The notes under the pieces are model-generated. The model searched no databases and was not told where the DNA came from. It saw only the letters and a list, made by a program, of their open reading frames with translations. From assembly GCF_032854445.1 (NCBI RefSeq), contig NC_088296.1:26657448-26721447 (forward strand): a stretch of DNA of 64,000 nucleotides, written 5' to 3'. Of this stretch, positions 13,019-25,112 are shown piece after piece (the first letter of the stretch is position 1; the number at the start of each line of letters is the position of its first letter). The translations under genes were made by a program, and so were the position numbers. This DNA comes from Liolophura sinensis (taxonomy: Eukaryota > Mollusca > Polyplacophora > Chitonida > Chitonidae).

Positions 13019-13805
13019 TATGCATGTACATGTACATGTATATGCATCACGATATTTGCAATTACCATTGTCCTTTGTACATTTATTTTTATTCTGAAAG
13101 AAAAACCGGTTCAAGCGCAAATTTTCAAGAAAACCTGTCAATAATAAAATCATACAAGTTGAGATATAACACTGTTTTAGTCAAGCTTTTCCCTGCAAAT
13201 TACAGTCAAAAGACCAGTGACAAGCTGGCATGGAGATAGGCTCCAGATGCTGAAGGACTGCATGCTGCCACAGGAGTTATCACTGTGATGTTTTATCAGT
13301 TACCACAGGGGGCTCCAGAGGGCGGTACTTATCTTGTCAGGTCAAATGACAGGTTGACCTTAAACATGTCAGAGGCTAAAGAGGAGGGGTCACACTTTGT
13401 GGGCCAGGCACTGTGGGGCACACTCTGTGGGGCAGACACTTATTGCCTGATTATATCCAGAACAATTCTAATACTACACTTACAGTTTTTAAACACACAT
13501 ATATTTTCAAAATTTCACACTTTTATTCCTGTGTACATGTACATGAAGGAAACTGTCAGAAAAAATTGGGAAGGAAAGTTTAGAATGGGAGAGTCGAGGA
13601 CGAGCTAAACAGAAGGTCCAAATGACAGTAGAATGCATCATTTTTTTCCTTGACGTTGCCGTGGGCGTGTACTTCAGGTATGTTGTATGACCACACCCAC
13701 AGCGATAATTGTGATGTAATAAAGGAGAGAAATGATTTTTCAGCTCTGGGCCCTCTTGATACAGGCCAGAAGGAGTTTTAGGAGTTCCCCATTTGCTCCA
13801 AATCA
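13019..13805. other. Unique stretch, no gene accepted
   Basis: Starts with an ACATGT microsatellite at about 13024-13042. A 107-codon open frame at 13285-13608 shows no family motif and I do not call it. Confidence 0.5.
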
Positions 13806-13985
13806 ACAATGACTGGGTGGAGTAAGAATTGCCTGGGTGGAGTAAAAGGTGGTTGGGTGGCGCAAGAATTGCCTGGGTGGAGTAAAAGGTGGTTGGGTGG
13901 CGCAAGAATTGCCTGGGTGGAGTAAAATGTGGTTGGGTGGCGCAAGAATTGCCTGGGTGGAGTAAAATGTGGTTGGGTGGCTGTA
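13806..13985 (+). repeat. Minisatellite, 40-bp unit, block 1
   Basis: About 4.5 copies of GCCTGGGTGGAGTAAAATGT then GGTTGGGTGGCGCAAGAATT. Confidence 0.93.
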
Positions 13986-14149
13986 ACATGTGATGTAGCT
14001 GCTCACTCGCTATTGTGTACACACTAACAATGTACAAGGCTATGTACGAGTTGTTAAGGTTCCCAGTAAAATCTTGAATAACAAGCTGAACGTGACTCGT
14101 CCTGTTACATCTCTGCAATGGCACAAAGACTCTCATACAAGTGCTACAG
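13986..14149. other. Unique spacer between two blocks of the 40-bp array
   Basis: About 164 bases with no resemblance to the unit. Either an insertion or the original sequence separating two expansions. Confidence 0.5.
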
Positions 14150-14325
14150 TGGCGCAAGAATTGCCTGGGTGGAGTAAAATGTGGTTGGGTGGCGCAAGAA
14201 TTGCCTGGGTGGAGTAAAATGCGGTTGGGTGGTGCAAGAATTGCCTGGGTGGAGTAAAATGTGGTTGGGTGGCGCAAGAATTGCCTGGGTGGAGTAAAAT
14301 GTGGTTGGGTGGCACAAGAATTGGT
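14150..14325 (+). repeat. Minisatellite, 40-bp unit, block 2
   Basis: About 4.4 copies of the same unit as block 1, resuming in the same orientation. Confidence 0.93.
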
Positions 14326-14820
14326 GGAATAACTACATGAGCTGAACTGAATTTTAAACATGATAAAATATGTCACGGGCTTCAATAAAAATGTGGACGT
14401 AGAAAAAAAAAAAGGAAAAAAGGGGAAAAAAAAACCATCCCTATTATAAACCATGTCAATTTATAACCAATCTGACAAATTACACCTGAACATTCTTTTC
14501 TTTCTTGAAAACGTTGTAAATTTACTCCCACAGAAAAACATCAAGTTGAAAGTTAATATTAACAAACTATTACCAGTACTTAACTTGAACGTACATACCT
14601 GTTGGTTTAGCTAGAAAAGTGCAGAGAGCCCATATATACATGTATATAAGCCATGCATTACCAATCTTGGGATAAAAAAAGAAAGAAAGGCAACGACAAT
14701 GCTATGATGATACATGTGGTATAAAACATGATTCGAGGAATACTGTATACGTCATCACGTGGAACTTATTTAGACGGTACAATGTATACTCTCAATAAAA
14801 CAAAGTCAGAGAAAATGTTA
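14326..14820. other. Unique AT-rich stretch, no gene
   Basis: Contains A-rich runs around 14402-14433 and nothing else recognisable. Confidence 0.5.
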
Positions 14821-14992
14821 AAACCTGCAGATATTGGCTACATCCACATTTGTGATGGTTAAACGTAGCAGATATTGGCTACAATCACATCAGTGATGGT
14901 TAAACGTAGCAGATATTGCCTACAACCACATTAGTGATGGTTAAATGTAGCACATATCGGCTACAACCACATTAGTGATGGTTAGATGTAGA
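14821..14992 (+). repeat. Short minisatellite, 41-bp unit
   Basis: Nearly four copies of GATGGTTAAACGTAGCAGAT, ATTGGCTACAA and CCACATTAG. Confidence 0.9.
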
Positions 14993-15016
14993 AGTACAGA
15001 TTGTTTCATCAGCTAC

Positions 15017-15058
15017 TGTATGTACTGGAAAATCACCTAAAACTGTATGTACTGGAAA
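15017..15058 (+). repeat. 27-bp minisatellite, left part before a LINE insertion
   Basis: One and a half units of CTGTATGTACTGGAAAATCA + CCTAAA. The same array resumes at 15729. Confidence 0.88.
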
Positions 15059-15728
15059 GAGTGAGTGAGTGAGTGAAAGTTTTAACGTCGCCTTCAACAA
15101 TATTTCAGTTTTATCGTGACAATAAAACGTCAAGTTGTCGATCTACTACAGATAAGTCATTTACTAGTCAGTCACAAAAGGACATCAGAAGTCACATAAC
15201 AAACACAGACGGTAGTTTAAAATCACAGCTTTCCTGCCATACCAATGGTAAAGAGAAAATCAAAAATAGTATCACTTTCTACAGAATTGAAAAGTTCTGC
15301 AAGATAGCTCACGTGAAAAAAGGAATCTCGTGCAGGAGCAAAGTCGCCACAGTCAAGCGATATGTGCTTAACTGTGAACGGTTGATTACAAGCAAAACAA
15401 TGAGGTGCATCTTCTCCTTTCAACAAATACCCATGTGTAGCACGTGTGTGGCCGATACAACACCTCCTCAAAATGCAAGAGCGGAGACGATGCCGTGAAA
15501 GGGAAGGTGCTGGACCAGCAAACTGACGAATATCATGCAGTTTGTTGGTTGTCTGGTCATCCCATTGAGTCTGGAACAAGCGCTTGATATAGGAGCAAAT
15601 AAGTGAACGCAAGTCGGAATATGGAACGTCAGTTTGAGTAGTAATGGAATGCCTTCGCGGCTTCATCTGCACCAGTATTCCCAGGGATACCCATGTGCCC
15701 GGGCACCCAACAAAAAACAATGATAAAG
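15059..15728 (-). pseudogene. 5'-truncated non-LTR retrotransposon (LINE) 3' end with RNase H remnant
   Basis: On the minus strand, one frame reads CWVPGHMGIPGN..ADEAAK, the end of a LINE-type RNase H domain. A shifted frame then reads PYSDLRSLI..YIK, NKLHDIRQ, GHTRATHGYLLKGEDAP, and a CxxC-x7-H-x4-C zinc-binding motif in the segment HCFACNQPF to ISLDC. The frameshift near 15640 and the lack of a reverse transcriptase domain make it dead. The 3' end is a tail with TTGAAGGCGACGTTAAAACT and TCAC repeats, related to the SINE B and C tails. RNase H-bearing clades such as I/Nimb are candidates; the clade is not decided here. Confidence 0.85.
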
Positions 15729-15945
15729 TATGTACTGGAAAATCACCTAAAGCTGTATGTAATGGAAAATCGCCTAAAGCTGTATGTACTGGAAAATCAC
15801 CTAAAGCTGTATGTAATGGAAAATCGCCTAAAGCTGTATGTACTGGAAAATCACCTAAAGCTGTATGTTCTGAAAAATCACCTAAAGCTGTATGTACTGG
15901 AAAATCACCTAAAGCTGTATGTACTGGAAAATCACTTAAAGCTTA
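15729..15945 (+). repeat. Minisatellite, 27-bp unit, right part
   Basis: Eight copies of GTATGTACTGGAAAATCACC + TAAAGCT. GTATGTACTGGAAA occurs on both sides of the LINE, as either a target duplication or array periodicity. Confidence 0.93.
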
Positions 15946-16366
15946 AGCAAATGTACATCAGGATAAATGCACTTCAGCATATGGCAAATGTATCAAGATG
16001 TCAGGCTCTGTGAGAGCAATCTTGCTAGTACAAGACACCAGAATCTCTACTCTACCGTTCAGTCAGAGAGGTTTGTATCATCAGTGATACCACAACACCA
16101 TATCACACAGCTACGACCTGTCACAGTTGAGTTCTACCTCACTCCTAATCAGGGGCTGAATTAGAAAAGAAACTCTGAGTGCACTACTGTGTTTACCTGT
16201 AAATTTACAAAATAGCTGCACACGTAAACTTTATTATTTATGAAAGTGATCAGTAAGATCTGTACCTGAGTGACAAATTACGTATTTATACAACTTAGAA
16301 CATTTTATCACTTATTTACCTGAAGAAATCATAGGGCAGAGATCAAAGAGCAATTTGAATATACAG
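15946..16366. other. Unique stretch, no gene
   Basis: No recognisable element. The 3' end carries the left target-site copy of the next SINE. Confidence 0.5.
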
Positions 16367-16635
16367 GGGGGGCCTCCGTGGCTCAGTTGGTTAGCGCACT
16401 AGCACAGCATAATGACCCAGGAGCCTCTCACAAATACGGTCGCTGTAAGTTCAAGTCCAGCTCATGCTGGCTTCTTCTCCGGCCGTACGTGGGAAGGTCT
16501 GTCAGCAACCTGCAGATGGTCGTGGGTTTCCCCTGGGCTCTGCCCGGTTTCCTCCCACCATAATGCTGGCTGCCGTCGTATAAGTGAAATATTCTTGAGT
16601 ACGGCGTAAAGCACCAATCAAATAAATAAATAAAT
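16367..16635 (+). mobile_element. SINE family A, full length with target-site duplication
   Basis: The tRNA-derived head has an A box (TGGCTCAGTTGGTTAGCGC) and a B box (AGTTCAAGTCC). The body follows, with GATGGTCGTGGGTTTCCCC and GGGCTCTGCCCGGTTTCCTC, then the 3' end TTGAGTACGGCGTAAAGCAC and an (AAAT)n tail. An 11-base duplication, TGAATATACAG, flanks it at 16356 and 16636. The central part resembles the animal MetaSINE core, from memory. Confidence 0.93.
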
Positions 16636-16849
16636 GAATATACAGGAATCTAAAAGTGGATTTTGATGCATTGTTGCGACATGACAATGAATGAATATGT
16701 TTGGATTCTGGCAGAATTGGCAGAAATGAACTTTGGTACATGTAGTTCAATCACAATACTACAAATTATACAGGTACCATCTCACCACACCCCTTCATCT
16801 ACATGTCTATACATGTATGCGTAATCATTTATTTATTAATATTTATATA

Positions 16850-17145
16850 TTTGATTAATGTCAATTGGTTAATTTACGCCATACTCAAGAATGTTTCACT
16901 TAAACTGTGGCGGCCAGATTTGTAGTGGGAGGAAACCGGCCAAAATCGAGCCAGGGGGAAACCCATGATGATCCGTAAGTTTCTGGCGATTCCTTTATGC
17001 ATATGCCCACAGAGGAAGTCAGCATGCGTTGGACTGATATGCACTGGTGACAGGCTCCAAAGTTATTAAGTCGCGGTCTGGCACACTAACCACTCAGCCA
17101 CACTAACCGCTCCGCCACGCTAACCGCTCCGCCACGGGGGTCCCC
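16850..17145 (-). mobile_element. SINE family A, old degraded copy
   Basis: Reverse orientation: TTTACGCCATACTCAAGAAT, GTGGGAGGAAACCGG, CATGATGATCCG, then a diverged head ending in duplicated GCCACGCTAACCGCTCCGCC-like words and GGGGTCCCC. Confidence 0.75.
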
Positions 17146-18011
17146 ATGTGTAATGAAGTATGTATTCAGTAATTATCTGAAGATTAGGAAATGCACATAA
17201 ATGGTCCACAGGTTGCCTTGTTCTGAATCAGAAATTGCCTTGATTTTAACCAGCAGCAGTCTTTCCAACCCAACACAATTCCTTGCTAATAATTAAAACA
17301 CGGTGGAATTACATGCGTAACTTCCTCGAGCGCTTTAATACCGCCTTATTTACCATCCACACAAAATAACCATCATTACAGACATTTAAATGCAGCACAA
17401 ACAGGAAACAGAAAGCAATATAAGTTTTAAACTTAACTGGATACAAAAATTATGACTAATTTTACATGTGCTATCAACTACATATGTAATCAGACTGCCA
17501 ATATCATAGATCATGTGGACATGTGGATGTATGACAGAGGTCAGGGAGGTTACACGGACACAAACACGTCTTCAAACTCTCAATAACTACCTACTCAATT
17601 AACTCGCATATTTAACTTGTGTTTATCGCTGTGCTGTCATTCTTCAACCTTGCTGTGTTCACGTGCAGATGTTTGGGATCAGGGCTGATCGACCATGTAT
17701 GGTCTTTTTGGCATATATACCCACGTAAATGCATGACAAAAACAAAACACTGCTTCCAAACATGTATATGGATGTGACAAGGTTGGAGAAAATGTCAAAG
17801 TAAGTTATTTTTGTCTTTTTATTTGCTTGGCTTAATTCTAGCATGCATGTTTGTCTGCTTGTCTGTCTAAGTTTTCTATTCTTTTTTAATTCAACATTAG
17901 CTCAGCAGAGGACATCGGACAGGACATCTCACCCAGGAATATTATATGGGATTGATGGCACAGAAAGGGCACGTCAATGAGGGTGGTGTGAATGCTGAGC
18001 GCCAATCAAAG
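17146..18011. other. Non-coding stretch
   Basis: No gene, RNA or element recognised. Confidence 0.5.
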
Positions 18012-18268
18012 TGCAACTGTAAGTGTGACTACAAAATATAAGTGTGGTTACAAAGTCTAAGTGTGGTTACAAAGTCTAAGTGTGGCTACAAAGTGTAAGT
18101 GTAGTTACAAAATGTAAGTGTAGTTACAAAACGTAAGTGTGGTTACAAAGTGTAAGTGTAGTTACAAAATGTAAGAGTAGTTACAAAACATACATGTAAG
18201 TGTGGTTACAAAGTGTAAGTGTGGTTACAAAGTGTAAGTGTGGTTACAAAGCGTAAGTGTGGTTACAC
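18012..18268 (+). repeat. Minisatellite, 19-bp unit
   Basis: About 13 copies of GTGTGGTTACAAAGTGTAA, with GTAGTTACAAAATGTAA variants. Confidence 0.93.
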
Positions 18269-20024
18269 ACTATGACTGTAAAATTTGACTGTAAGTTTTC
18301 AGCTTAAGAAGAATTTCACTTGAGGCAGCACTAGCTCATGCATCCAACACAGGACCAGACGGCTAAGATGGGTAACATTCTATAAAGTGTCAAAACATTC
18401 TCTGCCCAGGTTTTAACACCACTGCACAGGAAAATACAGGTAAGTTCCTATTGTCTAGTATAATAAACTAAGCCTTTACTGACTATATTCAGTAAAACTT
18501 CATTGTAAATCATGTACACATTACAACTGCTGAGTGCAATGGTGTTAACAGGTAGAGCCGCAAAGTTTAATACATGTACCTGCCATATATGGGCGTTACA
18601 TAAAGGTGTAACCTACGGCAACATTACCAGTATGTTTTCCGATATGATACCTGTGTGGTTTCTAATATGCTACCTGTATGTATTCTAATAAACTAATATA
18701 CTTCAGTTCACAGGCACCTGATATTAGAATACACATCCATGTACATACCTGTATGGAATGAGCTATCCTTATTCTAAGCTGGGAGAATTATCTTGCTTAA
18801 TACAGCAGGTAAGGTTTCCATATAAACCTTTCAGCATTTAATCCGCATTCTGCTACAAAGTCCATGTATGTGTAACGCAGGCTAAACCCAGCATGTCCAC
18901 ACCTGGACCACTTTTAACCACCTGAATGTACATGTACATGTATATCACGGTACATGTCCAGGTCGGTATCAAAGTGCATGAAGGTAAATTTTACTTGTGC
19001 TATGTAATTTCATCAATTCATCAAATGAATAATCATGGTATACTAAAAGCGACCTTTCATACCTCCTTGTTTTGAGATTTCTTTCTCCAGGTGTGTTAAA
19101 AATAAGCAGATGACACTGGTCCCTGTGTTATGTATTTACACTGTCCAGGTCCATGTGTTCATCAACAAGGCACTTTAAGGCTGTGAGAGCCATACTTAAC
19201 ACGTAGCCAGGCAACCTGTGTTGTAGTAGTGATCCAAGCACTTCTCACATACTTCCTATCTTCATTCATCAGCCCAGTGTGTGTACCTACATACCTACTA
19301 CAGCTGAGTCATACATGTACATGTAGGCTACACATCCCCCCCCCCCCCCCCACTTCCCAGGTGGAGTAAAATCAGGATGGTATACATGTGTGCCTGTGTG
19401 TGTGTGCTAACATCTGTAAGTCTACAGAACCTGTACTACAGCTCCCTTATACAAGCCCAAACTGAACCCATGATATAGCCCCATGAGGAGTGAATCTGCA
19501 ACGCAAGCCTTACCTTAGTTACACCTACAAAGAATTTACAATCCTCCGCATTTTAGGATCTACCTTGTCTTTTGTATAGCATGAATATTAAATATTTCCG
19601 TAGTTTGCAATAGGGATTACTTCTTAAGTATTTAACTACCTTGCAACTTCTATCATAAACATGTTGTTGTTTAATACTATGTATAATGTTTAATTCTACA
19701 TGTGCCTTAAATTACAACTGAATACATATGTTGATGCAGGCACCTGTAATTAACACACCTCCGGTACAGGTGAAAATGAGGAAAATCCTAAATCAGTCCT
19801 GTCAGACATCTGCTCAAGGGATGGCCAAAGTTGCATGCATTTCCTGACAGAAATAAAGCAATCATTTTCATTTTAACAAGCAATGATATACATGCAAAAA
19901 GGTGGTTTTCATTTTCTTAAAAATTTTTTTTTTCTCTAAACTACATACAACTTCAACTTTCAATAAAACAAAAATGTAAACAAAAAATACCTATTAAAAT
20001 TTCATCAGGTACCAATGTACCGTG
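18269..20024. other. Long non-coding stretch
   Basis: No gene recognised. A poly-C run lies at about 19337-19351, and ACATGTAC words occur near 18935 and 19315. Confidence 0.5.
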
Positions 20025-20378
20025 TAATGAGTGGGCTGCAGTGTAAGGAGTGGGCAACTGTGTACACACTGTAACGAGTGGGCAACTGTGTACACACTGT
20101 AATGAGTGGGCTGTTGTGTACACACTGTAATGAGTGGCTGCCGTGTACACACTGTAACAAGTGGGCTGCTGTGTACACGCTGTAATGAGTGGGCTGCTAT
20201 GTACACACTGTAACAAGTGGGCTGCTGTGTACACACTGTAATGAGTGGACTGCTGTGTACACGCTGTAACGAGTGGGCTGCTGTGTACACGCTGTAACAA
20301 GTGGGCTGCTGTGTACACGCTGTAACGAGTGGGCTGCTGTGTACATGCTGTAACGAGTGGGCTGCTGTGTACACATTG
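20025..20378 (+). repeat. Minisatellite, 28-bp unit
   Basis: About 12 copies of CACTGTAACGAGTGGGCTGC + TGTGTACA. Open frames on the minus strand are repeat artefacts. Confidence 0.94.
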
Positions 20379-21420
20379 TCAGTCTATATGTTAAACACAC
20401 TGAGTATACACCAATATCTATTCATTAATCTACCACAAGATTCTGACATATAAATTGTGTTATCAGATCCATGATTTACATGTAAATGTTTATCATTGAT
20501 ATGAATGAATGAATTATTATGGCTTAACGCCAGTTTACCATTGATATGAATTACATATATAGAAGCTTTGATCAACATGTAACCTTCAGAAAGGCAACAG
20601 GCAGTAGATCAGGTAATAACAGCGGGTATGTAGACAAGAACATGCTGACAAGAAAGCTTAAAACCGAATTTGATTACTTTGTATTAAAATTCTGTCCAGT
20701 AGTTCAGGAGATATCTTTAAGACAGGCAGCACACAATGAGAACTGCGAAAAATAGACAAATGAACAGGCAGACAGACAGGCAGACAGACAGGCATGATGT
20801 TGTAGTTATGGTCATCGTAATTTAGTTTGCAATCACATTTGCAGATGAAGATATCTTCAATAAATACTCTTAATATCACAGGGATGCTAGCTGGTATGGG
20901 ATCGACACGGGAAGATGCACCCCACCCCCCCCACCTCCACCGCCTCCAGATATTAAGTTGAATGGAACATACATAATGATGTAAGGACCACATGTCCATG
21001 TACACTGTACAGAGGCTGGGTTGTGCTGAAGACGGATGGATCTCAGTCAGTTATACATATATATATATATATACATTCATTCGGGTACACTGTGTGACAT
21101 TTACATACATGTACATTGATCACTAAAAAGTCTGTAATGGATATTCCAACTGGCTTTCCATAAAAGCCATTAGTCCAAAGTTTTTTACTGGAATTCTGAT
21201 TGAAGTTTGTCTTACTTTGCACTTGTTTTTTCTTTTCGTCTCTGTGTTAAATTCCTTAACATCCTCATCTTTTATTTCATTATCCAGCATACTGTGACTC
21301 TTGGCACATCTGGTTTGTATACTTAAGACATGGCAAAGTTGAGGTAAAATACAGCACAATACCAGAATGTTTGGTATTGGGCTCTGAGTCAAACCATATC
21401 AGACTAGTTACTTCTCCTGA
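20379..21420. other. Non-coding stretch with microsatellites
   Basis: Holds a (CAGA)n run at 20764-20793, preceded by TGTCCAGTAGTTCAGGAGAT, which may be a transposon tail. Also a short (TA)n at about 21057-21073. No gene. Confidence 0.5.
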
Positions 21421-21502
21421 CTTCATGTTACAGGGCACTTCATGTTACAGGGCATTTCATGTTACAGGACACTTCATGTTACAGGGCACTTCATGTTACA
21501 GG
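21421..21502 (+). repeat. Short tandem repeat, 17-bp unit
   Basis: Five copies of CACTTCATGTTACAGGG. Confidence 0.93.
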
Positions 21503-22215
21503 GGACTTTATACATACACCACAGGTACACATACAGCACACTTGATATGTGCCAGGGCTGTTTCTGAGGGATCAATGTGACCTTTACCAAAGGTCATCTC
21601 CCTGGGAGTGGTCAACACTATAAGGTCATTCCATGCACCCTGACTGGTCTAAGGCCTGGGAGGAGTGTGTCTGCCCACTGATGACCACACAGAATCCTGT
21701 ACTGTTCAGATGTGCATGTCTTTCACAGTCAAATGGGGTTAACAAACCCCCCAAATCCCATGGCACTGATCAGTCCATCAGATATCCCACAATGCCGAGT
21801 TACATGTAAATCCAGTAAACTTAACACAACCTTGGTCCTAAACTGAAAACCCACAGACTGGCTACACTAAAGGTCCAACCTGCAGTAGAACAAGTTGCTT
21901 TCTTTTGTGAGGCTACAGTTCCCGTGCTTGATAAACCCCTCAAAAAATGTGACACACATGTAATAAAGGAAAGAACACAAGAGTTCACAGCAATTTGGAC
22001 GACTCTGTCACAGGTGGGAAGGAGTTTTACAAGTTTTCCATTGGTATGCATGACCAAAGATGGGGTTTGAACTCTGGCCAGGCCACCCCTAGTAGTATAC
22101 ATCATGGAAATCCACCCAGCCTGTTTGCATTCGCTTGTCATCATACCCACCTAAGCCTACACTGACTACACAATGTTATTATGCGCATACATACCTTCAG
22201 GCCTATATATTTAAC
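21503..22215. other. Non-coding stretch
   Basis: No gene or element recognised. Confidence 0.5.
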
Positions 22216-22384
22216 AGGCATGGGTCCAGCCATACGTGGGAAGGTCTGTAGCAACCTGCGGATGGTCGTGGGTTTCCCTCGGGGGTCTGCCCAGTTTCCT
22301 CCCACCATAACGCTGACCGCCGTCGTATAAGTGAAATATTCTTGAGTATGGCGTAAAACAGCAATCAAATAAATAAATAAATAA
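22216..22384 (+). mobile_element. SINE family A, 5'-truncated copy
   Basis: Begins in GGTCCAGCCATACGTGGGAA, keeps the core and 3' end, and finishes in (AAAT)n. The tRNA head is missing. Confidence 0.88.
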
Positions 22385-22677
22385 AATTAACAGTCATGGG
22401 AATTGGAGGTCAGACAAAAGTCTGAAGTTCCTCAAAAACATTTGAAAATACCTTAGCCTACCTGTAAATTACATGTAATTATTTGCTGAGATGAAATCAG
22501 CAGCTTTCTCTTTTTCACATTTTAAACATGAAAGCCTGCAATCAGCAAAATGATGAAACATTCCCATGCTCCATATTATAAGGCCACCTGAGTGACTACG
22601 AATCAAATGTGTCTACATGAAAATTTGTGATTTAACAACACATAATCTACCTATCAATTCCTTACTACAATGCATTG

Positions 22678-22726
<49 letters not shown>

Positions 22727-23638
22727 ATATATATATATATACACATGTACAAAGCATTGTATTAAGGAATTTATAGGTACATTGATAGGTACAAAAAAAC
22801 AAATATATAGCAGCCTTCCACAAAACAATCATTCTGATACCAAGATAATCTAATTTCCTGGACCCACAGCCCGCAGTCTCTGTCCTACATAACTATGTGT
22901 AATTTTAGCTACGAGAGCTCGCAAATGAATTCTAATTTGAATTTGATAGCTAGCTATGATGAATCACATACCAGTGCTGTAATTTATAAACCTCATGTGT
23001 GCATTAAAAGTACACACCCTATAGCCACGTACTGGTGAAAAAAGCCTTCCACACGCCACATGTATTAAATGTCTGCACAAACTTAACAAGTGTTTTTTCA
23101 ACTTCCTTATTTGCCCGCTGGCACCTGATAAAGGTCAGTTTGACTCGAACGTATACTTCGTCACTGGCCTCAAGATGAATAAATAAAGCCTTGTTTATTA
23201 TTTCAAATTGTGTCAGAAATCACAAAGCCATGGATGTGTGCCTACCTATATCATATATATGTATACTTTTTCTGTTATCTGTGCATTTATAATGCTGGTA
23301 ACAAAATGTACTGCTACACAGATGAGGTCCATCAAAATGTGCACACATGGCTGACAGACTGGGTTTGTAGCTACTCTATGTAACTGTCAAACTGCTGTCC
23401 CACTTCTGAACTTGATTTTGAATTCGAAACTAAGGTAACACCAGACAACAACATTGGAACAAACCAAGAAGTTCAGTAAGTTTTACACAACGTTGTTTGA
23501 AATGACACCATATATCTCCTGATCTCTGATGAACAGCACACTTATTAAGGGTCAGGGAAAACGAAACTAGGAAAGAGTAAACAAAGAACAGGTCAGCAAA
23601 ACGAAGACAATAAAGCGCAATAAAGACGACTTGCTTAC
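22385..23638. other. Non-coding stretch with an (AT)n microsatellite
   Basis: The (AT)n/(TATG) run lies at about 22683-22743, and its flanks form an imperfect inverted repeat (TTACTACAATGCATTGTACA at about 22663 against TGTACAAAGCATTGTATTAA at about 22745). No gene recognised. Confidence 0.5.
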
Positions 23639-23745
23639 CTTCGCTGTAATAACAACCAGCGGAGCACTAGGTACTCGTAGCGAAGAATTTCTGGAAAATA
23701 CCACAAAAATGTCACAGCTCCCGTCTGCTGGGTTCTTTATATCGA
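23639..23745 (-). other. Candidate promoter and first exon
   Basis: On the minus strand, GATATAAAG (about 23742-23734) is followed about 95 bases later by GCGAAG|GTAAGC, a very good donor with the exon end at 23639. The stretch between is open but has no in-frame ATG. Suggestive only: no partner exon was recognised downstream. Confidence 0.25.
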
Positions 23746-24574
23746 GTTCCAGAGAGTGAAATGTCAAAGTTTACGGCTGGTTTGGGCGACGGTTGCTGAA
23801 TGAGTGAATATAAATCCGAGCGTGCAATTTGACTCCAGACCGGCCGATACTTGCTGATTTTCTCCACAACTTCGCTGTGAAATGCTGTCGTTTTCTTATC
23901 CGCCTGCAATCATAGATCTGCGTACACCATCCCTAACTCAAGCCGCCAGTCACTCGACAGCTCACTTAGCCTGCTATTAGTGAAACTTTCACATAAATTG
24001 ACGGAGAAATTTCTCAGGCTGCTGTTTAGAAAATCAGTTCGTACAGCTCACGCGGAGCTAAAAATAGGCACCTAATCTTGCAGCTGGAAATGATTTATCA
24101 GAATTTTTGGATATTTTTAAAAAAATTCTGTGTCACAAAGTAAAATATAAATGAAATCCAAAAGACACTTTAAAGGCGTACACAGGGCTTTAGAAACAGC
24201 GGTTGCAAGAATAATCATATCCCCTCAAGAAAGTAAATTTCTTTTATTCGATATCAACAAAGGTAGGGGATTCCCATAAGAAGACTACTCGCTTATCTCC
24301 CTTTGAGACCAATGCAGGAAAGAGTTTCAGAGTTATGTACCTTGAATTGATACTTTTTAAACCCATCTTTATTAGGTCGGTTTTTCCTTTCCTTTCTCCA
24401 GAGCTTTTTTCAACATGTTAAGAACCCAGAGAAATCCTGATGATGACTAACACAGGAATTGCCAGGCAAATCACAAATTCTGATTATGGTAAATACCTGG
24501 TCCGAAGTTTTTAACTAGAGCTATCAGCAGATATTAATTTAGTATAAGCTTTTTTATTATTGACACAACATTTA
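23746..24574. other. Non-coding stretch
   Basis: Somewhat richer in CpG up to about 24060, then AT-rich. No gene recognised. Confidence 0.45.
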
Positions 24575-24712
24575 CGTCTGCCAGCAATATGGTCGTGGGT
24601 TTCTCCCCGACTCCGTCCGTTTTTCTCCCACCACAATGGTGGTTGCCGTTGTACTGATTTCTGTAGGCCTATTCTTGAGTGAGGCGTAATTCAACAATTG
24701 CATAAACAAATA
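24575..24712 (+). mobile_element. SINE family A, 3' fragment
   Basis: ATGGTCGTGGGTTTCTCCCC, CTCCCACCACAATGGTGG and TATTCTTGAGTGAGGCGT, with heavy divergence and an A-rich end. Confidence 0.75.
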
Positions 24713-25112
24713 AATATTTTATTGACAATTATTCAAATGGATTGGATGGAAGGTGCTACGACTAACACAACCATATCCTTACAACATTTTATACAAGAGT
24801 TGACGAACACACTGTTGTAATGTAATGATATAGCAGAAAAATACAACACGGGGACGGAGTGTTAGCAGAAAAGTATAGACGGGTGGGAAAACAAAAGGTG
24901 GGTAGCCTATAGTGTGAGTTAATACGGGAGCGCATTGAAAATCAAAATGCACCACTAGTTAAATAAGTTAGGTAAAAGATCTATTTGCAATACATTTATG
25001 TACGCTACAGCATTGAAAATCATTGCACTGTTGCCATGGAGATGTTCTGCCACAGTGTTACATCATGTACGCTGGATTACCGCCCATGATGACTAGTGGT
25101 GTTAGTTGATCT
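24713..25112. other. Non-coding stretch
   Basis: No gene or element recognised. Confidence 0.5.

Noticed and set aside
13285-13608. 107-codon open frame next to the 92-bp array
   Set aside because: No family motif, and the surrounding composition does not change at its ends.
15073-15498. 141-codon plus-strand open frame
   Set aside because: Antisense shadow of the LINE fragment, whose minus-strand reading shows real motifs.
16378-16455. Possible tRNA gene with A and B boxes
   Set aside because: It is the head of a SINE, followed by the SINE body and tail and flanked by a target duplication. The same applies to the heads at 28285, 29790, 37742, 45532 and 63552.
23640-23909. Minus-strand frames of about 65 codons around the TATA-like box
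   Set aside because: Neither has an ATG start (both begin at TTG), and one ends before the splice donor. Only the donor and TATA-like word were kept, at low confidence.
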